31,549 nucleotides of DNA, taken from IMG/VR virus record IMGVR_UViG_3300048929_000167, positions 1 to 31,549 of that record; one strand, 5' to 3'. Made by a program: the position numbers and the translations under genes. This document shows, in pieces, positions 1 to 5,824 of the stretch (position 1 is its first letter; every line of letters starts with the position of its first letter). The notes beneath the pieces were generated by a model. That model was not told the DNA's origin. It searched no databases and was given only the letters and a program-made list of their open reading frames with translations. The stretch comes from a virus.

Positions 1-161
1 CTATCAGACACGGTATCGCAAGAGCTCTGCTTGAGGCAGATATAGAATATCGTCCAATTCTTAAGAAAGCTGGTTACTTAACCAGAGATCCAAGAATGAA
101 AGAAAGAAAGAAATACGGCTTAAAGGCAGCTCGTCGTGCACCTCAGTTCTCAAAGAGATAA
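1..161 (+). CDS. rpsI: 30S ribosomal protein S9, C-terminal end (host gene, partial)
   Basis: The frame beginning at base 3 is open to a TAA at 159-161 and encodes the last 52 residues of ribosomal protein S9. Recognisable parts are the [11 protein letters not shown] stretch, the [16 protein letters not shown] segment and the conserved ending APQFSKR, the tail that reaches into the ribosomal P site. The 5' part lies before the window. This is the only host gene seen. Because the phage integrase ends only 144 bp downstream and points toward it, the 3' end of rpsI is the probable chromosomal attachment site. I cannot define the duplicated core because the right end of the prophage is not in view. 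Confidence 0.95.
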   Translation, partial: IRHGIARALLEADIEYRPILKKAGYLTRDPRMKERKKYGLKAARRAPQFSKR

Positions 162-187
162 TATTAAGCTATCTTATAAAAATGTTA

Positions 188-223
188 AAACCCTCGAAAC
201 GCTTATGTTTCGGGGGTTTTTTT
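188..223 (+). terminator. Intrinsic terminator of rpsI
   Basis: A 13-bp stem (188-200 with 207-219, one G-U wobble, loop GCTTAT) is followed by a run of seven T on the plus strand. It lies 26 bp after the rpsI stop codon, where the ribosomal protein operon should end. Confidence 0.9.
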
Positions 224-271
224 ACTGTTAGTACCATTATAAAACAATGCGAAAAAAGGCGGAAAATTATG

Positions 272-304
272 CGTAGAGAACACATAGGGAACACGTAGAG
301 AACA
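272..304. repeat. Three tandem 11-bp repeats beside the integrase gene
   Basis: CGTAGAGAACA (272-282), CATAGGGAACA (283-293) and CGTAGAGAACA (294-304) stand head to tail. They end exactly where the integrase stop codon begins (305-307). Copies 1 and 3 are identical and the middle one differs at two positions. Tandem direct repeats beside an integrase gene and its attachment core are typical arm-type binding sites for tyrosine integrases. That role is inferred from position only. Confidence 0.6.
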
Positions 305-1360
305 TTATATTAGGTTAATAGCCTCTAATAATTCGCTTACATCAAGGTGAGTATACACACGTTCCGTAAGGGTTTGCGCACCAGCGTGACCAACGATTTT
401 TTTTATGGTAGTTGGATACACCTTGCAAGATGCTAGAAGACTTATACAAGTATGGCGAGTGTCATGTGGTTTATGACTCAGACTAAATTCTTGCATTATA
501 GGCGTGAAATAGGAATCATAGTAATTACGATATTGAAAATATGATCCATCAGGGGTGACTAATAAATGATCGCACTCGCTTTTTTTATACCAATATTCAA
601 AAAATGAAAATGTTTTGTCGGCGATTGGAACGGCTCGGATACCAGCATTCGTTTTTGAATGTCTAACATAAAACCATTTTTCATCTAAATGAACATCCGA
701 TTTCTTCAAATCTAACAATTCAGAGACACGTACACCAGAGTAAATCAGCATTAAGATAGTTGAAACATATTCGTTACATTCTACATTATCCCAAAGATTT
801 TTAATCTCATTTTTTGTAAAAGGACTACGATTCATTTTATCTGGATTTCCGGAATCTTTAATATTCAAATATTCAACCATATTTCTATCTTTTGATATGA
901 TCTCATTCATTACTGCATAATCAAATACTTGACCCAAAAGAACTTTTAATTTTCTAAGAGTGGGGTAATTTTTCCCGGAAGTATCAACAATGTTTTGGAG
1001 ATGCAATAACTTGATTTCAACAAATGGCATATTATAAATACATTCACAAGTTTTATACGAAGCCTTGTATCCGTTAATGTTTGAGGGAGATATTTCGTTG
1101 AATTTTCGGGCACTCCATTTTTCGTATACTTCGGAAAATGTTATCTTATTTGCATTGATATCATACGGATTAGTATTATATTCAGCCAATGCCTGGAGGG
1201 CCTCTTGCCGAGTAGCATAATAACCAATTGTAATACGCTCCTGATATGATTTTTTTGTATCTACATTTATATGATAGTTAATCGTTTTTTGTACATGATA
1301 GGGCTTACGGCGTTTGCCGGATAGCTTGCGTATAGAACCATATCCGTTAGGCATTTTCAT
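305..1360 (-). CDS. int: Phage tyrosine integrase
   Basis: A site-specific recombinase that would integrate and excise the prophage. From the start chosen here it is 351 residues long, a normal size. The N-terminus (MKMPNGYGSIRKLSGKRRKP) resembles the AP2-like arm-binding domain of Firmicutes phage and Tn916-type integrases. A SAM-like core-binding domain (TFSEVYEKWSARKF) follows, then the catalytic domain with Arg in SGVRVSELL, His and Arg in HDTRHTC, His in VGHAG and the nucleophile Tyr in VYTHLD. The frame is open upstream to 1513, but the ATG at 1358-1360 has an AGCAGG ribosome site at good spacing, so I prefer it. A short hairpin (1414-1427) followed by T residues on the minus strand lies in its leader and could attenuate it. 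The gene points at rpsI, consistent with attL there. Confidence 0.92.
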   Translation of the reverse strand: MKMPNGYGSIRKLSGKRRKPYHVQKTINYHINVDTKKSYQERITIGYYATRQEALQALAEYNTNPYDINANKITFSEVYEKWSARKFNEISPSNINGYKASYKTCECIYNMPFVEIKLLHLQNIVDTSGKNYPTLRKLKVLLGQVFDYAVMNEIISKDRNMVEYLNIKDSGNPDKMNRSPFTKNEIKNLWDNVECNEYVSTILMLIYSGVRVSELLDLKKSDVHLDEKWFYVRHSKTNAGIRAVPIADKTFSFFEYWYKKSECDHLLVTPDGSYFQYRNYYDSYFTPIMQEFSLSHKPHDTRHTCISLLASCKVYPTTIKKIVGHAGAQTLTERVYTHLDVSELLEAINLI

Positions 1361-1417
1361 ATATATACCTGCTTTCGTTAGCATTGCTAATTTATTTTTA
1401 AGCACAAAAAATACACC

Positions 1418-1446
1418 TATACAGGTGCATGGAAAAATGATATAAT
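1418..1446 (+). promoter_or_regulatory. Plus-strand promoter opposite the integrase leader
   Basis: TATACA (1418-1423), a 17-bp spacer and a perfect TATAAT (1441-1446), preceded by TG at the extended -10 position. No plus-strand protein gene follows, only two hairpins and a terminator, so it probably makes a short RNA. Confidence 0.5.
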
Positions 1447-1450
1447 ATTT

Positions 1451-1527
1451 ACGTCCATATATTATATCGGGTTCATGCCCGTATAGTATTTCTAGCCTTT
1501 GTGTAGTCAGCACAAAGGCCTTTTTTT
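1451..1527 (+). ncRNA. Candidate small RNA opposite the integrase leader
   Basis: From the promoter at 1418-1446 a transcript would start near 1451-1453. It would form a hairpin around CGGG/CCCG (near 1468-1482, extended by TATA/TATA) and end at a perfect 9-bp terminator stem (495-503 with 511-519 of the 1 kb block, i.e. 1495-1503/1511-1519) followed by seven T. The product would be about 75 nt with no start codon and ribosome site pair. It lies antisense to the integrase 5' leader if int is transcribed from upstream of 1530, so it could limit integrase expression. The alternative is a stray terminator guarding int from readthrough. No homologue is known to me. Confidence 0.45.
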
Positions 1528-1590
1528 ATTTATGATAAAATAATATTAATTACCAATTATAGTATTTAGATTATCCCTTATAATTGACCA

Positions 1591-1791
1591 TGCACCCAAT
1601 CTTTAGTAAGCAGAAAAGAGAGGCGTGGCGGGGGATATGAAGATAAAATACATAAAGTACAAAAGAAAAGACGTTTTTGCAGTTGTTTACAGAAACATAA
1701 ATTTAATATGCTATAACACAAACTTCATAGGTGAGACACAACTTTATTTAATTAGTAATATGTAGTAATAAAATAAAAAAGATTGGGTGCA
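1591..1791. repeat. 14-bp inverted repeat bracketing the int-repressor intergenic region
   Basis: TGCACCCAATCTTT at 1591-1604 recurs as its exact reverse complement at 1778-1791. The right arm runs into the palindrome GGGTGCACCC. The 1514-1804 gap between integrase and repressor has no convincing gene. A 42-codon frame from 1637 to 1765 has a G-rich run only 2 bp before its ATG, which is too close for a normal ribosome site. The repeats could be arms of a structured RNA, recombination-protein sites, or the ends of a tiny element. I see no target-site duplication. Confidence 0.5.
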
Positions 1792-1804
1792 CCCTTCACG
1801 CCTT

Positions 1805-2272
1805 CTAACTAATTCCCTTTTCATCTTCTTTTAACAAGTCTGGATACATATCTAATAATTCATCTGATGAAGGGATTCCCTCAAAGCCGCTCTTAGGCTT
1901 AGGAGGTGTAAAGAATTTATTCTTAAAATGATCAAATATAGCTTTTCTAACTTCTGGGTCTAATTCAAAATAGGTCTTTATTATTTCCTTTTCTAATTCA
2001 GTTCCGTTTCTTTCCTTTATGAAATTATCCAAACTAAATGTATCAGGTTGTACGAACATAGGCGATTCATCATATAATAAGTAATTTTCATTTACATTAA
2101 ATATTTTACAAATAGATTTTATAGTACTGTCAGGAACATTTTTATCTGGTTGTTCACTCCAGCTAATAGTACCTTGTGATACGCCCATACGCTCAGCAAA
2201 TTCTTTTTGCGACATTTTAAGTTCTTTTCTTATGTTTCTAATTCTCAAATCTAAATCATCCTTGCGATCCAT
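1805..2272 (-). CDS. CI-type phage repressor (XRE family HTH)
   Basis: A 155-residue DNA-binding protein with an N-terminal XRE helix-turn-helix (about residues 13-60). MSQKEFAERMGVSQGTIS forms the HTH helices and the sequence continues to IFNVNENYLLY, a typical end of that domain. The C-terminal half is helical and charged and probably dimerises. There is no sign of a LexA-like protease domain, so induction would not be by classical self-cleavage. The start is an ATG with a GAGGTG ribosome site. It faces away from the early genes across a divergent promoter region with three matching operators (2306-2406), so the likely role is lysogeny maintenance and autoregulation. Confidence 0.88.
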   Translation of the reverse strand: MDRKDDLDLRIRNIRKELKMSQKEFAERMGVSQGTISWSEQPDKNVPDSTIKSICKIFNVNENYLLYDESPMFVQPDTFSLDNFIKERNGTELEKEIIKTYFELDPEVRKAIFDHFKNKFFTPPKPKSGFEGIPSSDELLDMYPDLLKEDEKGIS

Positions 2273-2305
2273 GATTTCACCTCAATTCCTATATCTGATA
2301 AAACA

Positions 2306-2406
2306 ATAATACTAATGATTAGTAAAAAAGTCAAGAGATTTATAAAAACGTATTGACATATACGAATCATTAGTATAATATTAAGACATAACAACGAATC
2401 ATTAGT
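2306..2406. promoter_or_regulatory. Divergent immunity promoters with three 13-bp operators
   Basis: Leftward promoter for the repressor: TTGACT (minus strand, 2334-2329), 17-bp spacer, TATTAT (2311-2306). Rightward promoter: TTGACA (2353-2358) with TATAAT at 2374-2379 (15-bp spacer) or TAATAT at 2376-2381 (17-bp spacer). Three operators fit a near-palindrome: ACTAATGATTAGT at 2311-2323 (perfect palindrome), ACGAATCATTAGT at 2362-2374, and the same again at 2394-2406. The first lies in the spacer of the leftward promoter, the second in that of the rightward promoter and the third just downstream. The repressor could thus shut the early operon and tune itself. Confidence 0.8.
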
Positions 2407-2429
2407 AAAAGAAAGGAGGAAATATCAAT

Positions 2430-2615
2430 ATGGCAGTAATTGAGACACCCAAAATGGAAATCATGCTTCCGAAGGCATTTGAATTAGAAGCGGAAGAATT
2501 AAAGGAGTTTTTGGAAAATACAACAGTTGCAGGGCAGCAAGAATTTTTGAATTTTGTCCGTGGTGCAAATTTTACCAGAAGGCTGTTGGAAGGGAATGTT
2601 AAACAGGCCGTGTAA
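2430..2615 (+). CDS. Small early phage protein, 61 residues
   Basis: First gene of the rightward early transcript, with a strong AAAGGAGG ribosome site just past the third operator. The product is acidic in the middle (ELEAEELKEFLENT) and basic near the end (NFTRRLLEGNVKQAV), with no membrane segment or known motif. Its position directly under the repressed early promoter is where Cro or antirepressor genes are often found. I see no helix-turn-helix in it and do not recognise the family. Confidence 0.7.
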   Translation: MAVIETPKMEIMLPKAFELEAEELKEFLENTTVAGQQEFLNFVRGANFTRRLLEGNVKQAV

Positions 2616-2665
2616 CAGCCAGGGCAGCAGGTGCACATTGAAAATCAGAGATGGAGGTAATGGAG

Positions 2666-2905
2666 ATGAATAAGAAAAAACCGCATATCACTATGATTTG
2701 GATAGCAATAGCGGTTCTATTTATTAGTCAGGCTGTTGGGGCGCATCAGAACTATCTGATTCACCAACGGTTTCGTCAGAGGATAGAGACTCTACAGAAT
2801 CAGGATCTGAAATTCTATCATCAGATGAATAAGAACCAGAAAGTTCTTGAGTCTGCTCTTGATTCAGCCATTGAGATTCTTGGAGAGAATCAAGCAGTTC
2901 ATTAA
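2666..2905 (+). CDS. Small single-span membrane protein, 79 residues
   Basis: Starts with MNKKKPHITM and a hydrophobic segment (about residues 10-26, IWIAIAVLFISQAVG), followed by a long amphipathic helix likely to be coiled coil (residues 30-75). The ATG at 2666 is preferred over in-frame ATGs at 2651 and 2660 because GGAGG stands 8-9 bp before it. Its last 182 bases overlap the 3' end of the convergent gene 2724-3530. A terminator for that opposing gene lies inside its first codons. It is probably cotranscribed with the preceding small gene. Function unknown. Confidence 0.6.
   Translation: MNKKKPHITMIWIAIAVLFISQAVGAHQNYLIHQRFRQRIETLQNQDLKFYHQMNKNQKVLESALDSAIEILGENQAVH
2675..2716 (-). terminator. 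Terminator of the minus-strand gene, embedded in a plus-strand gene
   Basis: AACCGC (2679-2684) pairs with GCGGTT (2711-2716), with an extra inner CTAT/ATAG stem. On the minus strand it is followed by six T (2680-2675). It lies 8 bp beyond the stop codon of the minus-strand gene ending at 2724, inside the coding sequence of the gene starting at 2666. Confidence 0.65.
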
Positions 2906-3530
2906 TGTTAGTGTTTAATTGAGTAAAGTTTTCATTATACTGGTTTGTTAACTCCAACATTTTCTCTTGGTAGACCTCTTCTTTAAGTTTATTACGTTGT
3001 TCTTGAAGGGAGTCAACAGAACGGTTATAACTTGTTTGCATCATTGGGATAAGCATTAACAATAGCGGATACAAGATATTCACAATAAATGCGTTTATAC
3101 TCATTTTGCGATCAATAACATCATTATTTGTCGTAGTGCTTGTTGCGGCTTTAGATTCTAATAATGCATTAGCGGAATAAAGGGCACTGTCATTCAGTTC
3201 TATGCAATCATCTTGGACCGTTATACCGTTTAATATGTTTGTGAAATCCATTGATTCGGCAAAAAGATTTTTATTACTATTAACAACATCATTCATATAT
3301 GTTGAAATTTCTTTGATAGATTCTTGCAATGCAACGTAAGGCTCCAATGATGAATACATTATTCTATTTAGATCGTAAATAGATGCCATGGTTTGTTCTA
3401 TCTGGTCGGATACGGCACTCAAAATTGAGTGAAGGTTGTTGTTTATAAACTCTTGATATTCAATAACTGGTTGTATGCTTTTTTTAAGAGAATCTTGGAT
3501 AGCTTGTAAAGCAATATAATAATTGTCCAT
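2724..3530 (-). CDS. Membrane/coiled-coil protein with acidic tail (moron-like)
   Basis: A 268-residue protein of unknown family. Residues 1-130 are predicted helical and polar. A hydrophobic segment at about 145-165 (INAFIVNILYPLLLMLIPMM) is followed by a charged heptad-like coiled coil (about 171-225) and a disordered, very acidic Ser/Asp-rich tail (231-268). The start has an ACGGAG ribosome site, a near-consensus promoter lies upstream (3581-3609) and a terminator just past the stop. It therefore forms its own unit, transcribed against the early operon and likely active in the lysogen. Such units often give host benefits or exclude other phages; that is inference. The acidic tail is the part that overlaps the membrane gene on the other strand. 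Confidence 0.75.
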   Translation of the reverse strand: MDNYYIALQAIQDSLKKSIQPVIEYQEFINNNLHSILSAVSDQIEQTMASIYDLNRIMYSSLEPYVALQESIKEISTYMNDVVNSNKNLFAESMDFTNILNGITVQDDCIELNDSALYSANALLESKAATSTTTNNDVIDRKMSINAFIVNILYPLLLMLIPMMQTSYNRSVDSLQEQRNKLKEEVYQEKMLELTNQYNENFTQLNTNINELLDSLQESQWLNQEQTQELSGSYSSDDRISDPDSVESLSSDETVGESDSSDAPQQPD

Positions 3531-3580
3531 AAATACGCTCCGTTCTTTTTCGTACTAGGCCCGGCATGGCCTGTAAGTAC

Positions 3581-3609
3581 ATTATAGTTCAGGAAAATTA
3601 TGGAATCAA
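3581..3609 (-). promoter_or_regulatory. Promoter of the minus-strand membrane/coiled-coil gene
   Basis: Read on the minus strand: TTGATT (3609-3604), 17-bp spacer, perfect TATAAT (3586-3581). The leader then contains a short AGGCC/GGCCT hairpin (near 3556-3572) before the ribosome site. The match to the housekeeping sigma consensus suggests constitutive expression. Confidence 0.7.
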
Positions 3610-3629
3610 TATAAGAAAGGAGTAAAACT

Positions 3630-3851
3630 GTGAAAACAGCAGGAAAAATAACAACAGTAGAGGCGGCGGCAATTATTGGATCGTCACCGCAGTTTGTGCG
3701 AGTGGCAATGCAACAAGGAAAAATAGAAATAGGATGCGCTATTAAAATGCCAAACTCTAGCGTATGGACTTACAACATATCCCCTAAGTTGTTGAGCCAA
3801 TACACGGGGAAAGACGTTGTACAAGAATTAAGTAAATTAAGAACAGGATAA
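3630..3851 (+). CDS. Small DNA-binding / excisionase-like protein, 73 residues
   Basis: A GTG start with a GAAAGGAG ribosome site at good spacing. The first half (TTVEAAAIIGSSPQFVRVAMQQGKIEIG) fits the winged-helix pattern of MerR/excisionase-type small proteins: an N-terminal helix, a turn (GSSPQ), a recognition helix and then a short wing. The rest (VWTYNISPKLLSQYTG) matches the way such proteins describe a substrate-like beta strand and final helix. It could be a recombination directionality factor for the integrase or a regulator of the replication genes that follow. The fold is inferred by eye. Confidence 0.7.
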   Translation: MKTAGKITTVEAAAIIGSSPQFVRVAMQQGKIEIGCAIKMPNSSVWTYNISPKLLSQYTGKDVVQELSKLRTG

Positions 3852-3894
3852 CACGAAATGTTATGTAAACTAAAAGAGATATATTGCAAAGTAA

Positions 3895-3968
3895 AAAGAA
3901 AAATGCACCTGTCATTATTCCCGTAATGATAGGTGCAAAACTTTAAAGCACAGCTGTAAAAATCTTAC
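3895..3968 (-). ncRNA. Small antisense RNA in the leader of the rep gene
   Basis: A complete RNA gene can be read on the minus strand. The promoter at 4003-3975 predicts a start near 3968. The RNA (about 74 nt) ends in a 14-bp terminator hairpin (3937-3924 pairing with 3917-3904, one wobble, loop of six) followed by TTTTTCTTTTT. It contains no open frame of note. It lies about 135 bp upstream of the rolling-circle Rep gene and is complementary to any rep mRNA reading through from the early operon. This is the arrangement of countertranscribed RNAs that set copy number in rolling-circle and theta plasmids of Gram-positive bacteria. The function is inferred; the promoter and terminator are directly visible. 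Confidence 0.75.
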
Positions 3969-3974
3969 ATTTTT

Positions 3975-4003
3975 ATTATATGCTGTGCGTGTGAAAAAGT
4001 CAA
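3975..4003 (-). promoter_or_regulatory. Promoter of the rep-leader antisense RNA
   Basis: On the minus strand: TTGACT (4003-3998), exactly 17 bp, then TATAAT (3980-3975), 11 of 12 consensus bases. The -10 box lies inside the loop of a plus-strand hairpin whose stem is GCACAGC (3948-3954) and GCTGTGC (3982-3988). A weak TGTAA/TTACA hairpin followed by five T within that loop could act as an attenuator on the rep mRNA. Confidence 0.8.
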
Positions 4004-4070
4004 TAAAAACAAGGGTTTGAGCCACTTTTTCTAAATCGATAAAGGGATTAAACTTAGCTGGATTATATTG

Positions 4071-4092
4071 GCAAGATATTAGCAAGATATTA
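4071..4092 (+). repeat. Two tandem 11-bp repeats at the rep ribosome site
   Basis: GCAAGATATTA occurs twice, back to back (4071-4081, 4082-4092). The second copy runs into the AGGAG ribosome site of the rep gene. Iteron-like repeats here could be Rep binding sites for autoregulation or part of the replication origin. Confidence 0.6.
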
Positions 4093-4102
4093 GGAGAAGC
4101 AT

Positions 4103-4885
4103 ATGCACAGACATAAACAGATTGAGTATAAAGCTGGTGCTACTATTGAGGTAATAAAGTGTATTCCGAAGGGGTGTAGGGTAGGAGAGAGGAAAAGCAC
4201 ACCGGAAGAAATAGCAGAATCCAATATGAGGCAGGCGGCTAGAAAATTAGCCAGAAAGATAAATGCCAACTTTAAACCCGGTGATTGGCACGTGGTGCTC
4301 ATGTACAAAAAAGACAGGAGACCAGACCAAAAACAGGCGCAAAAAATCATTAGAAAGATGCTTGAAGGGTTAAGGGACCTATATAAGAAAAGTGGTTTTG
4401 CTTTGAAATACATTCTTGCAACGGAGTATCTAAACAAGGCTGTTCATCATCATCTTATTATTAATAACGTGAATGATGGAAAAAGGACCACAACGGATTA
4501 CATAAGGGAACTTTGGAAAGGTGATGAAAAGGGAAGTAAACATTTTATTCCTCTTTATGAAAATGGTGAGTACAAGAGACTTGCGGAATATATCATCAAG
4601 GAAACTGAAAAGACATTTAGAGACCAGGACAGTCCAGTGCGTCAAAGATATTCTTGTTCCAGAAATCTGATAACCCCTAAACCCGATATCAGGATGCGAG
4701 AAACCAAAACAGGATGGAAAAAGGTCCCGAAACCACGCCCCGGATATTACATAGATCAAGATAGCCTTTACAACGGTACAGATAAATTAGGATATCCATA
4801 CCAGCGGTATGTAATGATCAAATTAAACCCAACGGATGAGGATTGGGAGCCATGCGGAGGTTTTACACCAGATTCATGGGAATAA
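4103..4885 (+). CDS. HUH-family rolling-circle replication initiator (Rep)
   Basis: A 260-residue protein with the hallmarks of single-tyrosine HUH endonucleases, which nick one strand at an origin and remain attached to the 5' end. The metal-binding HUH motif is VHHHLIINN (His115-117). An acidic residue sits just before it (ATEY, Glu108). The catalytic motif is AEYIIKETEK, with Tyr163 as nucleophile and Lys166 nearby. The order and spacing match Rep proteins of rolling-circle plasmids and microviruses; there is no helicase domain. The AGGAG ribosome site overlaps an 11-bp tandem repeat, and an antisense RNA gene lies just upstream. It heads a run of tightly packed genes ending in ParAB and a tyrosine recombinase, which suggests a plasmid-like replicon inside the phage. 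Confidence 0.85.
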   Translation: MHRHKQIEYKAGATIEVIKCIPKGCRVGERKSTPEEIAESNMRQAARKLARKINANFKPGDWHVVLMYKKDRRPDQKQAQKIIRKMLEGLRDLYKKSGFALKYILATEYLNKAVHHHLIINNVNDGKRTTTDYIRELWKGDEKGSKHFIPLYENGEYKRLAEYIIKETEKTFRDQDSPVRQRYSCSRNLITPKPDIRMRETKTGWKKVPKPRPGYYIDQDSLYNGTDKLGYPYQRYVMIKLNPTDEDWEPCGGFTPDSWE

Positions 4886-4897
4886 GGAGAAAAAGAA

Positions 4898-5137
4898 ATG
4901 CAGGAGCAGAAAGGAGCAACAACCGAACTGGAAGAAGCCTGGGGTAAAGCATGGTCGTGTAGCGGAAGCCCACCAGGGATTTACATAGGTTCCTTCTGTA
5001 AGGGGGGAAGAAGATACTATTTTTATAAACAGGGTCAAGAGTATTTCTATGAAACTGACTTTGACCGGGAAATGAGAGCAGAACAAAGAGAAAGGAGAAG
5101 AAACCGTGAACAACGCATGGGCAAAACCAATTATTAG
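4898..5137 (+). CDS. Small phage protein, 79 residues, basic C-terminus
   Basis: Starts 12 bp after rep, with an AAGGAG ribosome site. The middle is aromatic (RRYYFYKQGQEYFYETDFD) and the C-terminus is a long Arg/Glu-rich helix (REMRAEQRERRRNREQR), suggesting nucleic-acid contact or a helical assembly role. It overlaps the next gene by 32 bp. No family recognised. Its place in the rep operon points to replication or its control. Confidence 0.7.
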   Translation: MQEQKGATTELEEAWGKAWSCSGSPPGIYIGSFCKGGRRYYFYKQGQEYFYETDFDREMRAEQRERRRNREQRMGKTNY

Positions 5138-5363
5138 TATAAAAGATGTGGAAAAATTAAGACAGACAATAAAAGTCGGGGATAAGTTTACATACATACC
5201 GACACTAGAAAAAATGGTTGTTGTAAAGGTATTTCGTCACTTGATCCAAATAGAGAGTGTAAAAAAACAGAAAAGGAGAGTGCAGATCACAAGGACAATA
5301 TCTTTCGTGGAACTTTTATTTAATAATATGGGCCTTACATATAGGGCAAAGGAGCAGGAATGA
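5106..5363 (+). CDS. Small phage protein, 85 residues
   Basis: A GTG start with a GGAG ribosome site 8 bp before it. The product has a short SH3-like core (KVGDKFTYIPTLEKMVVVKVFRHLIQIES, a pattern of alternating beta strands often seen in small phage proteins) and a basic loop (KKQKRRVQITR). It overlaps the preceding gene in another frame and ends 1 bp past the start of the nuclease gene. Function unknown. Confidence 0.7.
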   Translation: MNNAWAKPIISIKDVEKLRQTIKVGDKFTYIPTLEKMVVVKVFRHLIQIESVKKQKRRVQITRTISFVELLFNNMGLTYRAKEQE

Positions 5364-5824
5364 GTAGAGGATACCGATTAAGAAGTGAAGCAACGGAGCA
5401 GGAGGATGTAGTTTCGTGGTGCCTCCATCATGAGAGAATGTACCCGGAATTAAAATGGATACATCATTGTCCCAATGGTGGAAGCAGACAAAAGGGCGAA
5501 GCTTCAAGGCTGAAAGCGCAAGGAGTAAAAGCTGGAGTACCGGATTTGCACCTACCTATCCCAAAAGGCGCATACGTGGGACTGTACATAGAAATGAAAT
5601 ACGATAAAGGCCGCTTGGAACCAGTACAGAAGGAATGGTTAAGTGCTATGGCAGAAGCAGGGCATTTTGTTTGTGTATGCTATGGATATGATTATGCAGT
5701 AAAGGTGATAGAGGATTATGCGTGTCTATCTACTGGTCAAATTATGGGCTGGGAGAATGGTAGTGTAATGAAAGAAAGAGAACCGGATTTATTTAAACCG
5801 ACCAGAAAGGGGCTGGGGATATGA
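5360..5824 (+). CDS. VRR-NUC domain nuclease
   Basis: A 154-residue protein that is nearly all VRR-NUC domain, a PD-(D/E)xK nuclease fold found alone in many phages and fused in Fan1-type structure-specific nucleases. The signature elements are in order: the leading Glu and Asp of EATEQEDVVSWC, HHCPNGGSRQKGEASRLKAQGVKAGVPDL (Asp as metal ligand) and GLYIEMKYDKG (Glu-x-Lys), then the Q..WL..M helix. It probably cleaves branched or flapped DNA during replication or recombination. It overlaps its neighbours by 4 bp on both sides (start at 5360 inside the previous gene, ATGA overlap with parA), indicating translational coupling. Confidence 0.9.
   Translation: MSRGYRLRSEATEQEDVVSWCLHHERMYPELKWIHHCPNGGSRQKGEASRLKAQGVKAGVPDLHLPIPKGAYVGLYIEMKYDKGRLEPVQKEWLSAMAEAGHFVCVCYGYDYAVKVIEDYACLSTGQIMGWENGSVMKEREPDLFKPTRKGLGI

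Noticed and set aside
1637-1765. 42-codon gene between integrase and repressor
   Set aside because: The G-rich run is only 2 bp from the ATG and there is no supporting composition; kept only as a remark within the inverted-repeat entry.
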